Part shown: in pieces, positions 20,178 through 28,974 of the stretch | How the letters are laid out: the number at the start of each line of letters is the position of its first letter | Position numbering within the stretch: the stretch's first letter is position 1 | Source: Amycolatopsis sp. NBC_01488 | GTDB taxonomy: Bacteria > Actinomycetota > Actinomycetes > Mycobacteriales > Pseudonocardiaceae | Assembly: GCF_036227105.1 (NCBI RefSeq) | Contig: NZ_CP109434.1 | Coordinates: 501,001 to 565,000, forward strand | Length of the DNA stretch: 64,000 bases | Direction of reading: 5' to 3' | Position numbers and translations under genes: made by a program | Notes under the pieces: generated by a model | What the model was told of the DNA's origin: nothing | The model's input: the letters and a program-made list of their open reading frames with translations, nothing else | Databases searched by the model: none

Positions 20178-21602
20178 ATGGAGAAGACTTTCGCCGGGGC
20201 GAGGTTGCGGCATCTGCGCGAAAGCCGGGCGATGAGCCAGGCCGACCTCGCTCGTGTGCTGGAGATCTCACCCAGCTACCTCAACCAGATCGAGCACAAC
20301 TCGCGCCCCTTGACCGTGCCCGTGCTGCTGCGGATCACGCAGGCGTTCGGCGTCGACACCGAGTTCTTCGCGAACAACGACACGTCCCGGCTGGTCGCCG
20401 ACGTCAAGGAAGCCCTGCTCGACGAGGTCCTCGGCATCGACGTCACCACCAGCGAACTCAACGAGCTGGCGACGAACCTGCCGGCGATCGCGCAGGCGCT
20501 GGTCAAGCTGCACCGCAGCTACCGCAACGCCGTCGAGAGCACCGCCGCGCTGACCACGGAAAACGGCCTGGGCCTGCACGGCAGCGCGGCGGCGCCGCTG
20601 CCGCACGAGGAGGTCCGCGACTTCTTCTACGAGCGTGAGAACTACGTCGCCGAGCTGGACGAACGCGCCGAGAAGATGGCAGCCGACATCCCGCTGCAGC
20701 GCGGGCAAGTGCTCGGCGCGCTGAAGGAACGGCTTTGGCAGCGCTACGGCGTCGAGGTGACCAACGACGGGATCGACGAATCCGCCGGTCAGCAGCACCG
20801 CTACGAGCCGGTGACGCGGGTGCTGCGGCTGGCGCCCAGCCTGCGGGTCGGGCAGCAGGCGTTCCGCATGGCTTCGCAGATCGCGCTGCTCGAGTACGAC
20901 GACCTGATCACCGAGCTGGCCGACTCGTGGGCGTTCTCCGGGCCGGCCGCGCGTTCGCTGGCTCGCGTCGGCTTGGCGAACTACTTCGCAGGGGCGCTGA
21001 TCCTCCCCTACGGACCGTTCCTGGCCACGGCCGAGCGGTTCCGCTACGACATCGAGCGGCTGTGCGACCACTACGGCGTCGGCTTCGAGACCGCCTGCCA
21101 CCGGCTGTCCACTTTGCAGCGTCCGAAGCAGCGCGGGGTGCCGTTCTCGTTCGTGCGCGTGGACCGCGCGGGGAACATGTCGAAGCGCCAGTCCGCGGCG
21201 GGCTTCCACTTCTCCCGGGTGGGCGGCGCCTGTCCCTTGTGGAACATCTACGAGGCGTTCACCCAGCCGGGGAAGATCCTGACGCAGATCGCGACGCTGC
21301 CGGATGGCAAGAGCTACTTCTGGATCGCGCGGACGATCTCGCGCAACATCGGCGGGTACGGCAGCCCCGGCAAGACGTTCACGGTCGGGCTGGGCTGCGA
21401 ACTGCGCCACGCGGGCCGGCTCGTCTATTCGACGGGCCTCGACCTGGACGAGCCGGCCGCCGCGACGCCGATCGGGATGGGCTGCAAAGTCTGCGAACGC
21501 CCGGCCTGTTCGCAGCGCGCGTTCCCGACGATCGGGAAGCAGCTCACGGTGGACGAGAACACGAGCACCTTCGTGCCCTACCCGGCGGTGCCGAAGGGCT
21601 GA
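20178..21602 (+). CDS. ramB: RamB-like XRE regulator of the glyoxylate shunt
   Basis: A 474-residue regulator with an N-terminal helix-turn-helix (residues about 8-60: [20 protein letters not shown], then [17 protein letters not shown]). A short-chain-acyl-CoA-regulator (DUF2083) domain follows with the metallopeptidase-like [20 protein letters not shown] cysteine-rich tail ([18 protein letters not shown]) completes the protein. This is the RamB/Rv0465c architecture, which represses aceA/aceB and acetate genes depending on carbon source. It is divergent from aceA with RamB-like boxes between. ATG 20178 begins the usual [14 protein letters not shown] start. Confidence 0.92.
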   Translation: MEKTFAGARLRHLRESRAMSQADLARVLEISPSYLNQIEHNSRPLTVPVLLRITQAFGVDTEFFANNDTSRLVADVKEALLDEVLGIDVTTSELNELATNLPAIAQALVKLHRSYRNAVESTAALTTENGLGLHGSAAAPLPHEEVRDFFYERENYVAELDERAEKMAADIPLQRGQVLGALKERLWQRYGVEVTNDGIDESAGQQHRYEPVTRVLRLAPSLRVGQQAFRMASQIALLEYDDLITELADSWAFSGPAARSLARVGLANYFAGALILPYGPFLATAERFRYDIERLCDHYGVGFETACHRLSTLQRPKQRGVPFSFVRVDRAGNMSKRQSAAGFHFSRVGGACPLWNIYEAFTQPGKILTQIATLPDGKSYFWIARTISRNIGGYGSPGKTFTVGLGCELRHAGRLVYSTGLDLDEPAAATPIGMGCKVCERPACSQRAFPTIGKQLTVDENTSTFVPYPAVPKG

Positions 21603-21985
21603 TCACCCGATCACGTGCGTCGTCCACTTCGCCTCGTCCGGGCCGATCAGCGTGATCCGGCTCAGCAACTCCTGCGAAGTGATGCCCGCGGCCTGCGGCT
21701 GGTCGATCGCGACGCACGCCTGCAGTCCGTTCTTCTTCGTGCACTTCGGGTCGCCGAGGCCGTCCGCGCGGCCGCCCGGGAGGGAGACCGTGATCGTCGC
21801 CAAAGCGCCGTTCGACGAGTACTGGAGCACCGCCCGCCACGGGACGCCGTCGGTCTCCAGGCGGCGCCACAGGCCGATGTCGGCGACGCGGAACGTCTCC
21901 GGCAGACCGGTGATGTGCAGCGGCAAGGGCACCGCACGATTCGCGAACGTCACCTCCCCGGCGACGCGCAGCAAGACTGCTGCTG
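21603..21985 (-). pseudogene. 3' remnant of the gene downstream of the SigE-type sigma factor
   Basis: An in-frame C-terminal piece of about 120 residues (from about LLRVAGEVTFANRAV to WTTHVIG) has no start codon of its own. It contains the FRVADIG and CVAIDQPQAA segments of a secreted or membrane-anchored partner protein of the type usually encoded after SigE-family ECF sigma genes. The 5' part is missing and the piece abuts the truncated sigma gene. A deletion has removed sigma region 4 and the N-terminus of this gene together. It ends directly against the ramB stop. Confidence 0.6.
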
Positions 21986-22354
21986 GTCGGCGCCGAAGTA
22001 GCGCTGAACGACGGTCGCGCGCTGTCGCGCCGGCAGCCGGTCCAGCGCGGCCCGCAGGTCGAGCGCCGTGTCGAGGTCCGGGCCGGGTGCCGGTGACGGG
22101 TCGTGGTCGGCGCCGCGCAGGTCGACCCGCTTCCACCACGACGTCCGCTGCTCGGCGAGGTAGGTGTTGACCAGCGTGCGGCGCGCGTAGCCGTCGAGGT
22201 TGTCCGCGCGGGTGGCCCGTGACCAGTTCGCGTAGAGCCGGGTGATCGCCGTCTGGACCAGGTCGTCGGCCCGGTGCCAGCCACCGCAGAGCAGGTACGC
22301 GACCTTGCGCAACCAGCCCGCCCGTGTGGTCACGTATTCGGTGAAGCCGTCCAC
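21950..22354 (-). pseudogene. Truncated SigE-family ECF sigma factor
   Basis: From GTG 22354 the frame reads MDGFTEYVTTRAGWLRKVAY, then LLCGGWHRADDLVQTAITRLYANW and DNLDGYARRTLVNTYLAEQRTSWW. These are the sigma region 2 motifs of SigE-family (SACE/SCO-type) ECF factors. The linker LRAALDRLPARQRATVVQRYFG follows, then the frame goes into QQQSCCASPGR and stops at 134 residues. The GTVKSQ-type region 4 helix-turn-helix is absent. The protein could bind core RNA polymerase but lacks the -35 recognition domain. Confidence 0.75.
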
Positions 22355-22442
22355 CGGCGCCCCCTGTCCTGTTCGTCACCCCTTTGATGCGCCCGGAGGC
22401 CCGGGCGGTTGCCCGGGACGCCCGAGTCGTAGATTCAGCGGG

Positions 22443-23699
22443 GTGCACGACATCGACACGGTGACCGCCGCGACCATCGAAAAGGCCGCCGAGCGGCTGG
22501 CCGGGGTGGTGACCCGCACGCCGCTGGAGCCGAGTGCGCGGCTGTCGTCCCGAGTGGACGCCCAGGTCTGGGTGAAGCGCGAAGACCTGCAGACCGTCCG
22601 GTCGTACAAGATCCGCGGTGCCTACAACTTCATCGTCCAGCTCGGCGAGGACGTCCGCACGCGAGGCGTCGTCTGCGCCAGCGCGGGCAACCACGCCCAG
22701 GGCGTTGCGTACGCGTGCCGGCGGCTCGGCGCGGACGGCCGCGTGTACGTCCCGGGGACGACGCCGCGGCAGAAGCGCGAACGCATCGCGACGCTCGGCG
22801 GCGCGCACATCGAGGTCATCGTCGTCGGCGAAACGTACGAAGACGCCTTCGCCGCGGCCAACGAGGACGCCCAGCGCACCGGCGCGACACTCGTGCCCGC
22901 GTTCGACGACGTCCGGACCGTCGCCGGCCAGGGCACGGTCGCGCTGGAGGTCATCGAGCAGCTCGGCTTCGTCCCGGACGTCGTGGTCGTCCCGGTCGGC
23001 GGTGGCGGGCTGCTCGCCGGCGTCGGCAGCTGGCTGCGTGAACGGCACCCCGAGGTCCGGGTCGTCGGTGTCGAGCCCGCGGGGGCGGCGTGCATGGCGG
23101 CCGCTTTGGAGGCAGGACAGCCGGTGCGGCTGCCCGAGCTCGACTCGTTCGTCGACGGCGCGGCCGTGCGCGAGGCCGGCGCGGTCACCTACCCGCTGAT
23201 CCGCGAGAGCGGCGCCGAGCTGACCGCGGTCCCCGAGGGCGCGGTGTGCACCGAAATGCTGGCGATGTACCAGTCCGACGGCATCATCGCCGAACCCGCG
23301 GGCGCGCTCGCCGCGACGGCGCTCGGCACGGTCGTCCGCGTCGAGCCCGGGCAGACCGTCGTGGTCCTCGTCTCCGGCGGGAACAACGACGTCAGCCGCT
23401 ACAGCGAGATCCTCGAACGCTCGCTGATGCACGAAGGGCTGAAGCACTACTTCCTCGTCGGGTTCCCGCAGGAGCCGGGCGCGCTGCGGCGGTTCCTCGA
23501 GCAGGTGCTCGGGCCCGAGGACGACATCACCCGCTTCGAGTACGTCAAGCGCACCAACCGCGAGCTGGGCCCGGCGCTGGTCGGCGTCGAGATCGCACGC
23601 TCGTCCGACCTGCCGGGACTGCTGGCGCGGATGGACGCGAGCCCGCTGCAGGTGGAGCGGATCGAGCCGGGGAGCCCCCTGTTCCACTTCCTGCTCTGA
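22443..23699 (+). CDS. ilvA: Threonine dehydratase with ACT-like domain
   Basis: A 418-residue PLP enzyme that deaminates threonine to 2-oxobutyrate, the first step of isoleucine synthesis. The PLP lysine is in SYKIRGAYN. CASAGNHAQGVAYA and PVGGGGLLAGV are the substrate and phosphate loops. The C-terminal 85 residues (HYFLVGFPQEPGALRRFLEQ onward) form one ACT-like regulatory domain, as in the short biosynthetic IlvA of Gram-positives. GTG 22443 is preferred, with a TAGATT -10 hexamer (22429-22434) implying a leaderless mRNA. Confidence 0.93.
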   Translation: MHDIDTVTAATIEKAAERLAGVVTRTPLEPSARLSSRVDAQVWVKREDLQTVRSYKIRGAYNFIVQLGEDVRTRGVVCASAGNHAQGVAYACRRLGADGRVYVPGTTPRQKRERIATLGGAHIEVIVVGETYEDAFAAANEDAQRTGATLVPAFDDVRTVAGQGTVALEVIEQLGFVPDVVVVPVGGGGLLAGVGSWLRERHPEVRVVGVEPAGAACMAAALEAGQPVRLPELDSFVDGAAVREAGAVTYPLIRESGAELTAVPEGAVCTEMLAMYQSDGIIAEPAGALAATALGTVVRVEPGQTVVVLVSGGNNDVSRYSEILERSLMHEGLKHYFLVGFPQEPGALRRFLEQVLGPEDDITRFEYVKRTNRELGPALVGVEIARSSDLPGLLARMDASPLQVERIEPGSPLFHFLL

Positions 23700-23719
23700 G
23701 CGCGTGGTCCACTAGGCGG

Positions 23720-24289
23720 ATGGTGAAGGTCGACGGGGTCCGCAGTGTCGAGGCGTTGCGCGAAAAGGTCCACGAGGGTGCGGAGCCCGAGTACCTGCTG
23801 TTCTACGGGCACACGCCCACGAAGTCCGGCCGGGTGACGGCGAGCTGCCTGAGCCAGTGGTGGGTCGACCCGTTCGAGGCCGACGGCGTCGTCTACCCGA
23901 CCGCCGAGCACTTCATGATGGCCGGCAAGGCGGAGCTGTTCGGCGACCACGAGAAGGCGGCGCTGATCCGGGAGACGCCCGACGCGAAGACGGCGAAGGT
24001 GCTCGGCCGCGAGGTCGCCGGGTTCGACGCCGCCGTCTGGGAGCGGCACCGGTTCGACGTCGCCGTCGACGGCAACCTGGCCAAGTTCCGGGCCCACCGC
24101 GACTTGCGCCGGTTCCTGGTCGCCACCGGCGAGGCGGTGCTCGTCGAGGCCTCGAAGAAGGACCTCGTCTGGGGCACGGGGCTCGCGCGTGAAGAGAAGA
24201 ACGCGACCAAGCCGGACTACTGGCGCGGGCTGAACCTGCTCGGCTTCGCGCTGATGGAGGTCCGCGAGCAGCTGCGGGCCCGCGCCTGA
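23720..24289 (+). CDS. NADAR family protein (YbiA/RibX-like)
   Basis: A 189-residue NADAR-domain protein. LFYGHTP, CLSQWW, FEADGVVYPTAEHFMMAGKA, the FRAHRDLRRFLVATG segment and WGTGLAREEKNATKPDYWRG match the family. The Escherichia coli relative YbiA hydrolyses the N-glycosidic bond of damaged early riboflavin intermediates, so a metabolite-repair role is plausible. ATG 23720 is chosen because the extended frame upstream runs back through ilvA. It lies 20 bases after ilvA. Confidence 0.85.
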   Translation: MVKVDGVRSVEALREKVHEGAEPEYLLFYGHTPTKSGRVTASCLSQWWVDPFEADGVVYPTAEHFMMAGKAELFGDHEKAALIRETPDAKTAKVLGREVAGFDAAVWERHRFDVAVDGNLAKFRAHRDLRRFLVATGEAVLVEASKKDLVWGTGLAREEKNATKPDYWRGLNLLGFALMEVREQLRARA

Positions 24290-24389
24290 ACCCCGGCGCC
24301 CCGGGAGCGACCTCGCCGGCGCGCAGCCTGTGTCGAAGAAAGCGACAACGACGTTTACGCAGCTCAGCGAGCTTGGAGCGGCGCGATCT

Positions 24390-25094
24390 TCAGCCGAGGC
24401 CGACGAACATCGTCTGGTGCAGGCCGCGCACGTGCTTCCGTGTCACCCGGGCCGCCGCGTCCGGGTCGCCCGCCGCCAGGGCTTTGACCACTTTCGCGTG
24501 GTCTCGGTTCGACTCACGCAGCTTTCCCATCGGGTACGGCAGGTAGAACCGGTACAGCTCGGCGAGCACCGCCTTGTACTGCGCGACCGCCCCGGCCGGC
24601 CCTGTCGCGGCGACCGTCCGGTGGAACTCGGCGTCGAGCTCGTGGAACTCCGCCCAGCCCGTCGCCGTGTCCATGCGGGCGACCAACGTCCGCAGGCGCG
24701 CGAGGTCTGGTGACCGCTTCGCCACCAACTGGACCAAACCCGTCTCGAGGACCAGGCGGTGGTCGATCAGTTCGCGGACCTCCGCTGCCGACTCGCGGTA
24801 CGCGCCGACCTCGCCGACTCGTTCTGTCGGCGGATTTTCGACCACGCGCGTTCCGCCGCCGCGGCCGCGGCGGCGTTCGATCAGGCCGTCGCCGACCAAC
24901 GACTCCAGTGCGCGGCGGACCGTGATCTCCGCGACGCCCAGCGCCCGCGCGATCTCCGCGTTCGCCGGCAGGCGCTCCCCCGGCTTCAGCAGGCCCAGCT
25001 CCACCGCGAGCGCGATGCGGGCGCGGACGGTGTCCAGTGCGGACAGCCGCCGGATGCCGGTCAGGGCCGGGGCGCTCAGGTCTGCCGTCGCCAT
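24390..25094 (-). CDS. GntR/FadR-family transcriptional regulator
   Basis: A 234-residue regulator with an N-terminal winged helix (LGLLKPGERLPANAEIARAL, then GVAEITVRRALESLVGDGLI). A helical FCD effector domain follows with EVRELIDHRLVLETGLVQL, the metal-binding ELDAEFHRTVA and a final ARVTRKHVRGLHQ His. It is divergent from the nitrilase-permease operon across a 75-bp gap with a perfect palindrome and should control uptake and hydrolysis of the permease substrate. ATG 25094 is used. Confidence 0.88.
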   Translation of the reverse strand: MATADLSAPALTGIRRLSALDTVRARIALAVELGLLKPGERLPANAEIARALGVAEITVRRALESLVGDGLIERRRGRGGGTRVVENPPTERVGEVGAYRESAAEVRELIDHRLVLETGLVQLVAKRSPDLARLRTLVARMDTATGWAEFHELDAEFHRTVAATGPAGAVAQYKAVLAELYRFYLPYPMGKLRESNRDHAKVVKALAAGDPDAAARVTRKHVRGLHQTMFVGLG

Positions 25095-25114
25095 GACCGG
25101 ACCGTACCGCACAA

Positions 25115-25133
25115 ACTGCTCATCTTGAGCAGT
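25115..25133. promoter_or_regulatory. GntR operator palindrome
   Basis: ACTGCTCA-tct-TGAGCAGT is a perfect 8-bp inverted repeat midway between the gntR and nitrilase starts. It is followed at 25134-25151 by a weaker CTTG...CAAG symmetry. It is the probable operator of the adjacent FadR-type regulator. Confidence 0.7.
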
Positions 25134-25169
25134 CTTGTTTAAGTGTTCAAGATGGACTATTTTTCGAGC

Positions 25170-26045
25170 ATGTCGCGACCGTTGCCGATCGCCCTGGTGC
25201 AAGCGCCACCCCGGCCCGCGGGAGACGCCGGGTTCGCGGGCGAGGTCGAGGACGTCCTCCACCGGTTTCCGGACACGCGGCTCGCCGCCTTCCCCGAGCT
25301 GCACCTCTGCGGCGTCGACGGCGAAGGCGACGAACGCACCGAGCAGCTCCGGGCCGCCGCCCAGCCGTTGGCCGGAAAACGGACCAAAGAGCTCGGTGAG
25401 CTGGCCGGGGACCTCGGGATCTGGCTCGCGCCCGGCACCGTTTGCGAAGAAGGCGACCACGGCGAGCTGTTCAACACCGCCCTGGTCTTTTCCCCGCGGG
25501 GCGAGCTGGCCGGCTGGTACCGCAAGGTCTTCCCCTGGCGGCCGCACGAGCCGTACAACCCCGGCGACCGGTTCGTCGTCGCCGATCTGGCCGACGCCGG
25601 CCGCGTCGGGTTCTCCATCTGCTACGACGCCTGGTTCCCCGAAGTGACCCGGCACCTCGCCTGGATGGGCGCCGAGCTCGTGCTCAACCCGGTCCAGACG
25701 ACGACTCCCGACCGGGCCCACGAGGTCGTTCTCGCGCGGGCGAACGCCATCGTCAACCAGGTCTTCGTCGCCAGCGTGAACACGGCCGGGCCGTTCGGGA
25801 TGGGCGACAGCCTGCTCGTCGGGCCGGAGGGCGACGTCCTCGGCGCGTTGCCGGGAAACGACCACGGCGTCCTCGCCCACACGATCGACCTCGACGAGGT
25901 GGCGCGCGTTCGGCGCGACGGCACCGCGGGCACCAACCGGATGTGGGCGCAGTTCACTCCCGCCGACGCGCCGCTGCACCTGCCGCTCTACCAGGGCCGG
26001 ATCGACCCGGACCGCTGGCGTCCACGAGAAGGAGACGACCGATGA
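25170..26045 (+). CDS. Carbon-nitrogen hydrolase (nitrilase superfamily)
   Basis: A 291-residue amidase/carbamoylase-like enzyme. The catalytic triad is visible as Glu in AAFPELHLCG, Lys in WYRKVFPWRP and Cys in FSICYDAWFPE. It should hydrolyse an amide C-N bond; the substrate is unknown. ATG 25170 (MSRPLPIALVQAP) matches the family start, but no ribosome site is evident and the frame is open from 25143, so the start is uncertain. Its stop overlaps the permease start (ATGA). Confidence 0.88.
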   Translation: MSRPLPIALVQAPPRPAGDAGFAGEVEDVLHRFPDTRLAAFPELHLCGVDGEGDERTEQLRAAAQPLAGKRTKELGELAGDLGIWLAPGTVCEEGDHGELFNTALVFSPRGELAGWYRKVFPWRPHEPYNPGDRFVVADLADAGRVGFSICYDAWFPEVTRHLAWMGAELVLNPVQTTTPDRAHEVVLARANAIVNQVFVASVNTAGPFGMGDSLLVGPEGDVLGALPGNDHGVLAHTIDLDEVARVRRDGTAGTNRMWAQFTPADAPLHLPLYQGRIDPDRWRPREGDDR

Positions 26046-27367
26046 CCTCCACGGCCGCGGCCCCGGCCGCCCTCCAGCGCCGGCTCGGCCTGCCCGGCGT
26101 CGTCCTGTTCGGGCTCGCCTACATGGCTCCGCTGATCGTGCTCGGCACCTTCGGCATCGTCGCGACGACGACCGAGGGCACCGTGCCCTCGGCGTACCTG
26201 CTCGCCCTGGTCGCCATGCTGTTCACCGCGGCGAGCTACGGGAAGATGGCCGCCACCCATCCCGTCGCCGGCTCGGCCTACACCTATGTCCGGAAATCGG
26301 TCGACGCGCGCGCCGGGTTCCTCGTCGGGTGGGCCGTGCTGCTCGACTACTTCTTCCTGCCGATGGTGATCTGGCTGATCGGCGGCGCCTACCTCTCCGC
26401 CGAGTTCCCGGCGGTGCCCCAGTGGATCTGGTTGATCACTTTCATCGCGTTGACCACGATCCTCAACGTGCTCGGCATCCAGATCGCCGAGAAGGCGAAC
26501 TTCGTCCTCATGGCGTTCCAGCTGCTGGTGATCGGGTTCTTCGTCGTTCTTTCGGTCAAGCAGGTGCTGCACGTCCACGCCTCGCTCGCCAGCACCCAAC
26601 CGTTCTTCCACCAGGGCAGCACGCTGGGCACGATCTCCGGCGGCGCCGCGCTCGCGACGTACTCCTTCCTCGGCTTCGACGCCGTGACGACGTTGACCGA
26701 AGAGACGACCGAGCCGCGCAAGACCATCCCCCGCGCCATCCTGCTCACCGCGCTGATCGGCGGCGGCATCTTCATCGTGCTCGCCTACTTCACCCAGCTC
26801 GCGCACCCGGGCAGCGCGTTCACCGACGAGTCGTCCGCCGCGTTCGAAATCGCGACGACGATCGGCGGCAACCTCTTCGCGTCGTTCTTCCTCGCCGGCC
26901 TGGTCGTCGCGCAGTTCGCGTCGGGGATCGCCGCGCAGGCGAGCGCGTCGCGGCTGATGTACGCCATGGGCCGCGACGGCGTGCTGCCGCGGATCTTCGG
27001 CAAGCTCCAGCCGCGGTTCGCGACGCCGGTGTTCGGCATCGTCCTGACCGGGCTCGTCGGGCTGGTCGCGCTGGCGCTGGACGTCAGCACGTCGACGTCG
27101 TTCATCAACTTCGGCGCGTTCACCGCGTTCACCTTCGTCAACGTCAGTGTGATCGCGACCTGGCTGCGCGACCGCGCCGGGAAACGCGTGCTGACCTGGG
27201 TGGTCTTCCCGGTGATCGGGGCCGTGGTCGATTTGTGGCTACTGGTCAACCTCGACGGCATCGCGCTGGTGTTCGGGCTGGTCTGGCTGGCGATCGGCAT
27301 CGTCGTCCTGACGGCGATCACCCGCGGCTTCCGGCGGCCGCCGCCGGAGATGACCTTCGAGGAGTAG
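26042..27367 (+). CDS. APC family amino acid/polyamine permease
   Basis: A 441-residue integral membrane transporter with about twelve helices. The first helix has the unwound PLIVLGTFGIV motif. Further signatures are ATHPVAGSAYTYVRK, SFLGFDAVTTLTEET, the ASRLMYAMGRDGVLP loop and a hydrophilic PPPEMTFEE tail. The nearest character is the PuuP-like putrescine/amino-acid importer group. It is coupled to the nitrilase gene, suggesting import of an amide-bearing compound or of the hydrolysis product. Confidence 0.92.
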   Translation: MTSTAAAPAALQRRLGLPGVVLFGLAYMAPLIVLGTFGIVATTTEGTVPSAYLLALVAMLFTAASYGKMAATHPVAGSAYTYVRKSVDARAGFLVGWAVLLDYFFLPMVIWLIGGAYLSAEFPAVPQWIWLITFIALTTILNVLGIQIAEKANFVLMAFQLLVIGFFVVLSVKQVLHVHASLASTQPFFHQGSTLGTISGGAALATYSFLGFDAVTTLTEETTEPRKTIPRAILLTALIGGGIFIVLAYFTQLAHPGSAFTDESSAAFEIATTIGGNLFASFFLAGLVVAQFASGIAAQASASRLMYAMGRDGVLPRIFGKLQPRFATPVFGIVLTGLVGLVALALDVSTSTSFINFGAFTAFTFVNVSVIATWLRDRAGKRVLTWVVFPVIGAVVDLWLLVNLDGIALVFGLVWLAIGIVVLTAITRGFRRPPPEMTFEE

Positions 27368-27368
27368 G

Positions 27369-27764
27369 TCAGGGGCAGTCGCTCTCGCCGCCGCTCCACT
27401 CGACGCAATGGGTGGGCTCCGGCGGCGGGGGCGGCGAGTGGTGGGTCTGCGCCCACCGCACCGGCGCAACCACGGCGACCACCGCGAGGCAGACGCCGTA
27501 GAACCAGGTCCAGCCCCGCCGCCGCGTCGTCGCCGAAACGACCACGCCCAGGCCAGGGATGCCCGCCCCGAGCCAGGACGCCCAGGTGAAGGTCGCGCTC
27601 GCCGCCGCGGGGTCGCCGGGACCGAGCCCGATGCCGTACGCCGTCAACGCGCCCTGCAAGAACATCAGCGGGACGACGATCAGCCACACCACCGCGCCGA
27701 CGGCCAGCAGGGTGTAGGTGGCCGCGTCGCGGAGGTCCCGCCACACGGTCAGCCGCCCGGGCAT
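27369..27764 (-). CDS. Small membrane protein with Cys/Pro-rich tail (copy B)
   Basis: A 131-residue protein with three or four helices, a WASWLGAGIPGLGVVVSATTRR loop (helix 3) and a C-terminal PPPPPEPTHCVEWSGGESDCP tail. I do not recognise a named family. It is clearly paralogous to the gene just upstream: TTRRRGWTWFYGVCL and the proline-run plus HCVE-SGG-CP tail are shared. The two genes overlap by 16 bp. It ends two bases from the convergent permease stop. Confidence 0.75.
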   Translation of the reverse strand: MPGRLTVWRDLRDAATYTLLAVGAVVWLIVVPLMFLQGALTAYGIGLGPGDPAAASATFTWASWLGAGIPGLGVVVSATTRRRGWTWFYGVCLAVVAVVAPVRWAQTHHSPPPPPEPTHCVEWSGGESDCP

Positions 27765-28126
27765 TCGTTGTCACCCCCGCTGTGCTCGACGCAGTGCCGC
27801 GGACCCGGCGGGGGCGGCGGCGCGTGCCGCACGTGGTCGAGCCAGTTCAGTCCGGCGACCGCGATGGCCACGACCAGGCAGATCCCGAAGAACCACGTCC
27901 AGCCGCGCCGGCGCGTGGTCGCCGCGATGACCACGCCGACCAGCGGCAACCCGGCGCCGAGCCAAGCCGCCCAGGTCAGGTAGCCGTCGCCCGGGTGCGT
28001 GCTCGCGCCGAACACCGGGATGCTCGCCAGGATGCCCAGCAAGACCAAGAACGGGACGACGAGAAGCAAGCCCACCGCGCACAACGCCAGCACGACCGAG
28101 GCCCACGCGGTCCGGATCTCCCCCAT
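27749..28126 (-). CDS. Small membrane protein with Cys/Pro-rich tail (copy A)
   Basis: A 125-residue paralogue of the following gene: hydrophobic N-terminal helices, ATTRRRGWTWFFGICLVVA and a PPPPPGPRHCVEHSGGDNEC tail. The two cysteines in the tail are conserved in both copies and could form a disulfide outside the cell if the C-terminus is external. ATG 28126 (MGEIRTAW) is used. Function unknown. The tandem arrangement with overlapping ends points to local duplication and joint expression. Confidence 0.75.
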   Translation of the reverse strand: MGEIRTAWASVVLALCAVGLLLVVPFLVLLGILASIPVFGASTHPGDGYLTWAAWLGAGLPLVGVVIAATTRRRGWTWFFGICLVVAIAVAGLNWLDHVRHAPPPPPGPRHCVEHSGGDNECPGG

Positions 28127-28169
28127 TGGGCCAGTATGTCCGGCCCGGGGACGAAACGACTGAGTAGTT

Positions 28170-28922
28170 CTACTGCTCGAGCGTCTTCTGAAGCGCCTTG
28201 TTCGCCTTGCGCGCCATGTCGGCGACGGCTTCACGGCGAGCCGCGTCAGCCGCGTAGTCCTCTTCGCGGTTGCGGACGACGCGAGCCGGCGCGCCGACCG
28301 CGATCGAGTAGTCCGGAATGTCACCACGGACGACCGCGTGCGCGCCCAGCACCGAGCCGCGGCCGATGCGGGTGCCCTTCAGGACGCTCACCTTCGTGCC
28401 GAGCCAGGTGTCCGGGCCGATGCGCACCGGGGACTTCACGATGCCCTGGTCCTTGATCGGCACGTGGATGTCCGAAATGACGTGGTCGAAGTCACAGATG
28501 TACACCCAGTCGGCGACCAGCGTGGCCGCGCCGAGCTCGATGTCGAGGTAGCAGTTGATCACGTTCTGGCGGCCGAACACGGACTTGTCGCCGATCCGCA
28601 GCGAGCCCTCGTGGCAGCGGATCGCGTTGCCGTCGCCGATGTGCACCCAGCGGCCGATCTCCAGCCGCCCGTAGCCCGGCCGGCAGTGGATCTCGACGTC
28701 CTTCCCGAGGAAGAGCATCCCGCGCAGGATGATGTGCGGGTTGGCGAGCCGGAACTTGAGCAGCCGGTAGTACCGGACGAGGTACCAGGGCGTGTACGCG
28801 CGGTTGCGCAGCACCCAGCGCAGCGAGTCGGCGGTCAGGAACTTCGCCTGCCGCGGATCGCGCCGCGCGCGCCGCCAGGCCCGCACCCGCGACAGTGCGG
28901 GTGCACCCCACATCGACGTCAT
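28170..28922 (-). CDS. Hexapeptide-repeat acyltransferase (Rv3034c-like)
   Basis: A 250-residue left-handed beta-helix acyltransferase. After a basic N-terminal segment (residues 1-70, YTPWYLVRYYRLLKFRL), hexapeptide turns run from about residue 75. They include GRWVHIGDGNAIRCHEG, the FDHVISD catalytic-His region and VRIGPDTWLGTKVSVLKGTRIGRGSVLGA. SIAVGAPARVVR is the standard ending. By its place in the conserved gene set it corresponds to Rv3034c, reported as an acetyltransferase of methylglucose lipopolysaccharide. ATG 28922 is preferred, 28913 possible. Confidence 0.82.
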   Translation of the reverse strand: MTSMWGAPALSRVRAWRRARRDPRQAKFLTADSLRWVLRNRAYTPWYLVRYYRLLKFRLANPHIILRGMLFLGKDVEIHCRPGYGRLEIGRWVHIGDGNAIRCHEGSLRIGDKSVFGRQNVINCYLDIELGAATLVADWVYICDFDHVISDIHVPIKDQGIVKSPVRIGPDTWLGTKVSVLKGTRIGRGSVLGAHAVVRGDIPDYSIAVGAPARVVRNREEDYAADAARREAVADMARKANKALQKTLEQ

Positions 28923-28974
28923 GCCCGTGACCGTAACCTGTGTGCGGGACGGGTTCGCAGGCAAGGGGAGCTGG

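Noticed and set aside
25442..26041. Very long open frames antisense to or extending real genes, such as the upstream extension of the permease frame, the frame over ilvA and those opposite aceB/aceA
   Set aside because: They are arginine/proline/glycine-rich, lack family motifs and follow from the high third-position GC of the real genes.
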